DNA from: Melioribacteraceae bacterium | GTDB taxonomy: Bacteria; Bacteroidota; Ignavibacteria; Ignavibacteriales; Melioribacteraceae | DNA length: 11,845 nt | Assembly (NCBI GenBank): GCA_015486905.1 | Contig: WFQV01000478.1 | Location: 1 to 11,845 of the forward strand | Reading direction: 5' to 3' | Part shown: piece after piece, positions 5,618 through 11,845 of the stretch | Layout: each line of letters starts with the position of its first letter | How positions within the stretch are numbered: the first letter of the stretch is position 1 | The notes under the pieces: generated by a model | Seen by the model: only the letters and a program-made list of their open reading frames with translations | The model's database searches: none | What the model was told of the DNA's origin: nothing | Made by a program: the position numbers and the translations under genes

Positions 5618-8600
5618 ATGTTACAACAGTTGTTCAAAGGAAATAACAAATTCTTCTCCGCTTCCGTGATTCTTTTTATTTTGGTTCTTGCGATAGGATT
5701 TTACGAGCCGGTTAAAATTAAAGAGCTTGAATTAAACTGGCGGAAATCGCAAATAATTAGGAGCGAGAAAATTGCTTCCGAAGCCGCCGAAGAGATAAAT
5801 AAAATAAATTCAAAGTTTAATGAAAGTTTCAAAGAGATATTCAAAAAAATAAAATTGCAGATTACTAAAGGGGGGAACTTCAGAGGCTTTACCAATATTT
5901 TACCGAATAATAATTACTCTTTACTAATTTGGCGGGATTCTTCGCTTGTTTTTTGGAAGAACGAAAAATCTTCAGACGAAAATTTTGAGAACCGATTCCT
6001 GCCTGGAGAAATCTTTTTTGAAAAAACAAAATTAACCGCCGAACTTGCGGTTTACGATACATTTGAAGTGGCTGACGTAAATTATTTAGTGAAGTTTTCG
6101 AAAGCCGTTGAAAAATTTTACAAGTTTGACAACGATTACTTTGACCCGGTAAGTTTAATTAAAATAATTTCCGACAAGACTAAAATAGATTGTAAAATAA
6201 ATTTTTCGGCGGGTGCGGAAATTTCAAAAGACGGCAGAGTTATTTCCACTCCTATTTACAACAATTTCAACAATAAAATCGGGATGCTCTACTTCCCGAA
6301 AACGCAAGTGAGTTTTGAAAAGCGGGAACTGAAAAGGAAATTTTCGGCATTTCGAAATTCGTTGACTATTTTAATATTCTTTCTTTTTTCCATTGGCCTT
6401 TTCAGAGAGATTAAAAACAAAAGGAAAAAATACCTCGAGTTTCTTACGGTTTTGTTTCTTACGGTTGTTTTGCGCTACGCCCTTTATTTTTTGCAGATTC
6501 CTAAAATTTTCTTGAGCGGGAAAATTATTGGTCCGCAATATTTTTCTTCTTCTTTCGGGTTTGGGATTGCAAGCTCACCGTTGGAGCTTACCGTCACTTT
6601 GTCTTTTCTTTTTGCCTTCACTTTTTATTTACTAATATTGTTAAAAGATTGTCTTATTAAGAATCTGGAGTCTCGGAGAAAGACTGCTCTAATTGTTTTT
6701 TTCGCGCTTGGGGTTGTTTCGCCCTTATTTTTTAGGGGGTTCGCCGCTTCCGTGCGGAGTTTTATTTTCGAATCCAATTTGCAATATTTTAACAGCTCAA
6801 ACCTTTTTCCCAATGCTCTTAATTCTTTGATGTTGGTAAACCTCCTCATTCTTTCCGTCTCATTTGTGAATTTATTTTTACTGCTTTTTGTTTTTACATT
6901 TGCTTCCGTTAAGAGAAAACTAAAAAATATTTTGTTTTTAGGATTTTGCTTTTTGGCGGAATTTTCTCTCTTCTCGCTATTTTCACATCCGTTGCTTACG
7001 CTGCCGTTTAAATTGACAACTTTAATTTTTTTAATGTACTTCTCTTTTGTATTGTGGAATTCGAAATCTTCAAGAGTTTGGAATTATTTCTTCCTTGTCC
7101 TCTTTGCTTCCGTGCTCGCCCTTTTGGTGTTGTCGAATTTTAATGATGAGCTTAGGCGAGAATCGATTAAAGTTGCTGCCCGTGAAATTAACCGTCCCAA
7201 AGAAAACCTTTACGACTTTTGGCTTACTCAGTTCATTAACGATAAGCGAACTGCTTCTTTATTGGAAAGAGTGGCGGCAAGAGAAGAAAATCCCTCGGCA
7301 GCAGCATTTAAATTGTGGAGTAAATCCCCGTTTCAAAAAGACGATGTTCCCATTTCTTTTAGGATAGTTAATGTAAGCGGCGAAATATTGGGCGGTTTCG
7401 ATTACAAATTTCCCGAAGATTTTTTCTTGTCTTTTCAGCCGGAAGTCAAAGAAAATTTTCAAGTCAGAAAAATAAATTTAAGCGGTAGTAAAACAATTTT
7501 AAGCGGAGTTAAGAAAATTGGTAACGGGGAGTTCCTTGCGGTAATTATTCCTCTCAATGCCGGTAGCGATGAATTGTTGCCTGTGCCTAAGTTTGTTGAA
7601 ACAAAAAGATTCCTTAACAGAATTCAAATTGGTGGGGGAGATTTTTTCTCGTTCAAGTTGACAACAACCGGAATTAATTACATTTACGGCAAACCGAATC
7701 TTTCGGCAAAGCAAATAAAAACAATTCGGTCGGCAAAATTCTCGGAGCTTAACGAAGCATGGCTGGAGAGCGAAATAGAAGGCTCTGCTTTTCAACTTTA
7801 TTTACTGAAAGGCAGCCGGACTTCGAAGAATATTAGAGTAATCGGATTGAAGAAAAGCAGTCTGGCTTTTACTTGGTTTCATTTTATTAAACTTTTCTTT
7901 TTCCATTCGCTTCTGATTTTTGGAATTTTCCTTTTTGGGTTTGTTTGGCAGAGTATCAGGAAACGTGAATTTAAGTTAACGTTCAGATTAAGGCTGACCG
8001 CTGCCTTCTTTGTTGCCGCAATAATTCCCTTGATTTTACTGGCTTCTTACCTTCGTTACACAACAAAAGAAAAGAACGCAGAAGCAATTAATTACAAATT
8101 GAACGAAAGAGCGAAACAAATCGAGAGATACATTAAGGCACAAAGAAAGAGCCGAGATTTTTACTCCGTTTTAAATTCCGCATCGAAAAATTTGGGGATT
8201 AACTTCTCGGTCTTTCGGGATTCGCTTCTCGTTTATTCGTCCTATTTGCAATACTACGAAGCAGGGCTTTTCCCACCCCTAAGTGATTACTCGGCAAACC
8301 TACGGTTAATGCGGGGGGGAAAATATAAAACTTTATTAGATGAGAAGATTGAAAATTACACTTACCATTCGGTTTTTTACAAGACCGGTTTTTCGCCAGA
8401 TTTAATAATTGAAGTAAACGATGCTTTTAATTTAATCCGCCTGCCGATGTCGCAAGGGGAGTTCGACATTTTTCTGTTCGGAATTTACGCACTTGCATTT
8501 ATTTTTACTTTAATTATTTCAACGCTTTTAGCTAATCAAATTTCAAACCCCATTCACAGACTTACGCGCGCAACGGCGTCGGTAGGGCAGGGGGATTTGA

Positions 8601-9370
8601 ACATCCGTATTAGTGAAAATTACAAAGGGGAAATAGGCGAATTGGTAAGGGGTTTTAATTTTATGGTGAAAGAACTTAGGAAAAGTCAAAAGGAACTCGG
8701 TGAGCTGGAACGTGAAATTGCCTGGAAAGAAATGGCGAGGCAAGTTGCACACGAAATTAAAAATCCCCTTACCCCTATGAAACTTAGCGTTCAACATCTT
8801 TTAGCGGCTTACAGGGACAAATCGCCTAAGTTTAATGAAATAATCGAACGGGTAGCTACTACACTAATAGACCAAATTGAAATGCTTAAAAACATTGCTT
8901 CCGAATTCGGCAATGTGGCAAAAATGCCAAAGCCGAAGTTAGAAAAAATAAATCTTCTTGAAATCATCAAAGAAACGGAGAATTTATTTAGAGAAGAAAG
9001 CATTGGGATTGAGGTAGAAAGCCCGAAGGATAAGATATTGATTTTAGGCGATGAAGATAATTTACGTAGAATTTTTATTAACTTAATTCGTAATTCGATT
9101 CAAGCAAATGCCTCGAAAATTAATTTTAAAATTCAAAGTGCACAAGGAGTAATAATATTAAGGATTTCCGACGATGGGGAGGGAATTCCCCCGGAATATC
9201 AAGATAAAATCTTTGAATTGAATTTTACAACCAAACCGGAAGGAATGGGATTGGGTCTTTCAATCGGTAAAAAGTTTTTGGAAAGTATCGGCGCTGAGAT
9301 GACGCTTGAAAAATCTTCGCCGGGAGGGACATCGTTCTTAATTTCTTTCCGGCAAAGGGGAGAAGAATGA
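5618..9370 (+). CDS. giant membrane sensor histidine kinase (NtrY-like core)
   Basis: This 1250-residue sensor kinase is expected to autophosphorylate and pass phosphate to a response regulator. I count 12 likely membrane helices: about 12-29, 247-263, 274-292, 323-343, 356-373, 402-430, 437-456, 461-480, 488-506, 756-777, 792-811 and 950-972. Positive loops (RKK 269-271, SRRK 352-355, KRK 432-434, RKREFK 781-786) put both ends in the cytoplasm and leave three large outside segments at 30-246, 507-755 and 812-949. The last one, with an LLVYSS motif, looks Cache-like. HAMP follows at about 970-1022. The phosphorylation box AHEIKNPLTPM has H1045. The ATPase domain has N1155/N1159, DDGEGI (1185-1190), FTTK (1203-1206), GMGLGLSIG (1209-1217) and GGTSF (1236-1240), all intact. 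It has no receiver domain, and no regulator gene lies nearby. The ribosome site is weak, suggesting coupling to the upstream gene. Confidence 0.93.
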   Translation: MLQQLFKGNNKFFSASVILFILVLAIGFYEPVKIKELELNWRKSQIIRSEKIASEAAEEINKINSKFNESFKEIFKKIKLQITKGGNFRGFTNILPNNNYSLLIWRDSSLVFWKNEKSSDENFENRFLPGEIFFEKTKLTAELAVYDTFEVADVNYLVKFSKAVEKFYKFDNDYFDPVSLIKIISDKTKIDCKINFSAGAEISKDGRVISTPIYNNFNNKIGMLYFPKTQVSFEKRELKRKFSAFRNSLTILIFFLFSIGLFREIKNKRKKYLEFLTVLFLTVVLRYALYFLQIPKIFLSGKIIGPQYFSSSFGFGIASSPLELTVTLSFLFAFTFYLLILLKDCLIKNLESRRKTALIVFFALGVVSPLFFRGFAASVRSFIFESNLQYFNSSNLFPNALNSLMLVNLLILSVSFVNLFLLLFVFTFASVKRKLKNILFLGFCFLAEFSLFSLFSHPLLTLPFKLTTLIFLMYFSFVLWNSKSSRVWNYFFLVLFASVLALLVLSNFNDELRRESIKVAAREINRPKENLYDFWLTQFINDKRTASLLERVAAREENPSAAAFKLWSKSPFQKDDVPISFRIVNVSGEILGGFDYKFPEDFFLSFQPEVKENFQVRKINLSGSKTILSGVKKIGNGEFLAVIIPLNAGSDELLPVPKFVETKRFLNRIQIGGGDFFSFKLTTTGINYIYGKPNLSAKQIKTIRSAKFSELNEAWLESEIEGSAFQLYLLKGSRTSKNIRVIGLKKSSLAFTWFHFIKLFFFHSLLIFGIFLFGFVWQSIRKREFKLTFRLRLTAAFFVAAIIPLILLASYLRYTTKEKNAEAINYKLNERAKQIERYIKAQRKSRDFYSVLNSASKNLGINFSVFRDSLLVYSSYLQYYEAGLFPPLSDYSANLRLMRGGKYKTLLDEKIENYTYHSVFYKTGFSPDLIIEVNDAFNLIRLPMSQGEFDIFLFGIYALAFIFTLIISTLLANQISNPIHRLTRATASVGQGDLNIRISENYKGEIGELVRGFNFMVKELRKSQKELGELEREIAWKEMARQVAHEIKNPLTPMKLSVQHLLAAYRDKSPKFNEIIERVATTLIDQIEMLKNIASEFGNVAKMPKPKLEKINLLEIIKETENLFREESIGIEVESPKDKILILGDEDNLRRIFINLIRNSIQANASKINFKIQSAQGVIILRISDDGEGIPPEYQDKIFELNFTTKPEGMGLGLSIGKKFLESIGAEMTLEKSSPGGTSFLISFRQRGEE

Positions 9371-11845
9371 ACACTTTAACACCGTTCCAAAAAGAAGCGC
9401 TACGCTTCGACAAGCACATTGCGCTAACGGCAAACGCCGGTTCGGGGAAAACTTTTGTCCTTGCCAAAAGATTTGTTGAGATTGCTCTCGAAAAAAATTT
9501 ACAACTAAACAAACTTGTGGCAATAACTTTTACCGAAAAAGCTGCAGGTGAGCTTTACTCTAAAATTGCAAAGGAAATTAACGAGAGGCTTACCTCTGAG
9601 ACGGACGCCAGCAGAATAAAAATTTTAAGACGTTTGCGAAGACAGCTTGTCTCTGCAAACATTTCTACAATTCATTCTTTTTGTACCGATTTAATCAAGG
9701 AGTTTGCTACCGAAATCGGTGTGGACACTAATTTTCGCCCTGTAGATGCAAGGGTTTCGAATGAATTCCTTGACGTTACAATAGAAGATTTTATTAACTC
9801 GTCACTTCGTCAATCCGACAATAACGAAATCTCCGAACTTGTGAGGCTGTTCGGCTCCGTTAGAATTTTAATTAGAGAATTAAAAAAACTTTTGAGTAAG
9901 AGAAAAACCGTAATTAAAATTGCCGATGATTTTAAGGATAAGAGCAGCTTGGAAATAGCGGGAAATTTACGTCTGACTTTCGAAAAGAAATTTCAAGAAT
10001 ATTTCGGTAACATAATTCAAGAATTTTTTGAAGAGGTTAAAGCACTTAATTCGGCGGTTCTCTCTGCTTATCCTCAAAACAAATACGGACAAACCGTTGC
10101 AGAAATTTTAACCGCATTTGGCAATCAATCTACTTTTGTGGAAAAAATTCTAATTGTACGGAAAATAATTAAAGCGATTTCAACAAAGGACGGAAAGAAA
10201 ATCCGTACTCGAGATTATTCTTCCAAAGTAAAAAAAATGTTGGCGGGTGAGCTGCTGGAATCTTTAGAACAAAAACGTGATGTTCTAAACTCAATCGGTT
10301 TTAGTGATAATCCCGATGAAACCGAACTTTCTCTTGTCAAATATCAGAGATTGCTACTTTCCCTTTTTGAAAAAATTCTTTCGGAATATGAAAAGAAGAA
10401 AAAATCTTTAGGTTATTTGGACTTTGAAGATTTACTGATTGGCGCATCGAAAATTCTTGAAAATCAATCGGCTCGTAAAACCCTTGCCGAAAGGTTTGAA
10501 TTCATTATGGTTGACGAGTACCAGGATACGAACGAAATTCAATACGAGATAATAATGCCCCTTCTGGAGAAGTTGAAAAATGGTAACTTATTTGTTGTAG
10601 GTGATGATAAGCAAAGTATTTACATGTTCCGTGAAGCGGAATTGGAAATTTTCGAAAAGACAAAAGAGGAAATCAAAATTGCTACCGGTGGGGAAGGGAT
10701 CGTAGAACTACCCCACAGTTTTCGTTTGGCTCCTAATATTGCTCTGTTTGCCAATAAAATTTTCGAGAGGATTTTTGCTAATCCCTCTACCGAATTTAAC
10801 GAAGTAACTCATAGCAATTTAATCTGTGCGAGGGGGGAAGAGGAAGGTGGCAAAGTGGAAATCTTGGCAGCGGAAGAAACAGAGGAAGCCCAACTTATTG
10901 CAGGGAAAATTCTTCAGCTAAAATCCTTGGGATTAAATTACAAAGAAATTGCAATTCTTTGCAGAAAAAGAGAATGGTTCAAAGAGCTTTCGGATGTGTT
11001 TTCACAAAGGGGAATCCCTTTCACTATTCTTGGCAGCAAGGGTTTTTACCAAAATCAAATAGTACTCGATATTTTTAACTTTCTCTCATTCTTATTGGAC
11101 AACCGAAACGATGCGGCGCTTGTGACAATACTTCGTTCTCCTTTCTTTTATTTTAAGGACAATCTTCTACTCAAAATCAATTTCGAGAAAGGAGAAACAT
11201 TCTTCGAAAAATTGAAAGCGTTTGCTTTTCAAGATAAAGATGCCGCCGGCGTTGTGAAATTTCTTGAAGCTTTTACGAAACTTGCGAACGAACTTCCCTT
11301 GAACGAACTGCTGAGAAAAATTGTTACCGAGAGCGGTTACTTGGCGATAATTTCTTCGCGTGAAAATTCCGATTTGCAGCTGGCAAATCTTGAGAAACTA
11401 ATTACACTTTCAAATAATTTTCAGAACGAACCGTTTCACACCTTTTACGATTTTGTCGAGTTCCTCCGTTCTTCGATTGAGGGTTACGAAGATGAAAGCG
11501 AAGCGGAACTAATTTCCGAAGAAAATAAAGTGCAGTTAATGACAATTCATCAGGCAAAGGGGCTTGAATTTAAGGCAGTCTTTATTTACCATGCGAACAC
11601 GAGGCCGAACCTCCCTTACGTAAAGGCTAAATCCGTTAGCATTGACAAAGATTACGGAATAATTACGAAAGTCCCCACGGCAGGGAATTACTTTGAAGAT
11701 TACAAAGTTGCTCCAATTGTCGGTTTGTACAATTATTATTTGAAAAGGAAAGAGCTTGCCGAAAACAAGAGACTGTTTTATGTGGCTACGACTCGCGCAA
11801 GAGATTATCTTTTTCTTAGCATTTCAAAAATGAGTAAACCGGAAA
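9367..11845 (+). CDS. UvrD/RecB-family helicase, AddA-like (3' end outside the window)
   Basis: The reading frame opens at 9367 and stays open to the window edge, giving 826 residues of an incomplete protein. The helicase motifs are all present in order: ANAGSGKT (22-29, Walker A), AITFTEKAAGEL (52-63, Ia), STIHSFC (100-106, Ic), VDEYQDTN (382-389, II), GDDKQSIYMFR (412-422, III), LPHSFR (448-453, IV), TIHQAKGLEF (726-735, V) and YVATTRAR (805-812, VI). This is a superfamily 1A DNA helicase. The N-terminal style and large insertions fit AddA/RecB, which unwinds DNA ends for recombination repair, better than UvrD or PcrA. A C-terminal RecB-type nuclease domain cannot be checked because the gene is cut. 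The start codon overlaps the kinase stop as ATGA, with GGGGAGAAG (9357-9365) as ribosome site inside the kinase gene. An addB partner may follow outside the window. Confidence 0.92.
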   Translation, partial: MNTLTPFQKEALRFDKHIALTANAGSGKTFVLAKRFVEIALEKNLQLNKLVAITFTEKAAGELYSKIAKEINERLTSETDASRIKILRRLRRQLVSANISTIHSFCTDLIKEFATEIGVDTNFRPVDARVSNEFLDVTIEDFINSSLRQSDNNEISELVRLFGSVRILIRELKKLLSKRKTVIKIADDFKDKSSLEIAGNLRLTFEKKFQEYFGNIIQEFFEEVKALNSAVLSAYPQNKYGQTVAEILTAFGNQSTFVEKILIVRKIIKAISTKDGKKIRTRDYSSKVKKMLAGELLESLEQKRDVLNSIGFSDNPDETELSLVKYQRLLLSLFEKILSEYEKKKKSLGYLDFEDLLIGASKILENQSARKTLAERFEFIMVDEYQDTNEIQYEIIMPLLEKLKNGNLFVVGDDKQSIYMFREAELEIFEKTKEEIKIATGGEGIVELPHSFRLAPNIALFANKIFERIFANPSTEFNEVTHSNLICARGEEEGGKVEILAAEETEEAQLIAGKILQLKSLGLNYKEIAILCRKREWFKELSDVFSQRGIPFTILGSKGFYQNQIVLDIFNFLSFLLDNRNDAALVTILRSPFFYFKDNLLLKINFEKGETFFEKLKAFAFQDKDAAGVVKFLEAFTKLANELPLNELLRKIVTESGYLAIISSRENSDLQLANLEKLITLSNNFQNEPFHTFYDFVEFLRSSIEGYEDESEAELISEENKVQLMTIHQAKGLEFKAVFIYHANTRPNLPYVKAKSVSIDKDYGIITKVPTAGNYFEDYKVAPIVGLYNYYLKRKELAENKRLFYVATTRARDYLFLSISKMSKPE

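Overview
The window looks like a chromosomal segment from an AT-rich, Gram-negative member of the Bacteroidota/Chlorobiota/Ignavibacteriota group, with Ignavibacteria-like organisms the best guess. The evidence is an OmpA-family outer-membrane protein, a lipoprotein with a Cys lipobox and a fibronectin type III domain, a secreted DUF4783-type protein, and a large NtrY-like sensor kinase. The lineage call rests on recalled protein style and not on any database search. All genes are on the + strand, and no intergenic gap exceeds about 140 bases.

Layout. (1) Positions 1-1249: an OmpA-like porin/anchor gene with a possible promoter at its 5' end and a clear intrinsic terminator after it. (2) Positions 1251-4131: a pyrimidine operon, pyrR-pyrB-pyrC. 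Its leader can be folded into a PyrR-type attenuator with a PyrR-binding loop, a competing antiterminator and a terminator hairpin that ends directly at the pyrR start codon. (3) Positions 4268-5148: a single-gene unit coding a lipoprotein with one FN3 domain and an unrecognised C-terminal domain, closed by a strong terminator. (4) Positions 5192-11845: a tightly packed run of a small secreted DUF4783-like protein, a 1250-residue membrane histidine kinase (6-nt gap) and an AddA/RecB-like UvrD-family helicase (4-nt ATGA overlap) that runs off the window.

How the genes work together. PyrB and PyrC catalyse consecutive steps of de novo UMP synthesis, and PyrR would sense UMP/UTP and switch the operon off through the leader RNA. 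The kinase has three predicted extracytoplasmic segments and 12 predicted membrane helices, and no response regulator is encoded nearby. The DUF4783-like gene beside it may be a partner or just a passenger. The helicase is expected to act in double-strand break repair; its nuclease part, if it has one, lies outside the window.

No CRISPR array, mobile element, tRNA or rRNA was seen, and I found no clear exotic new system. The two most rewarding places are the pyr leader and the architecture of the giant kinase.
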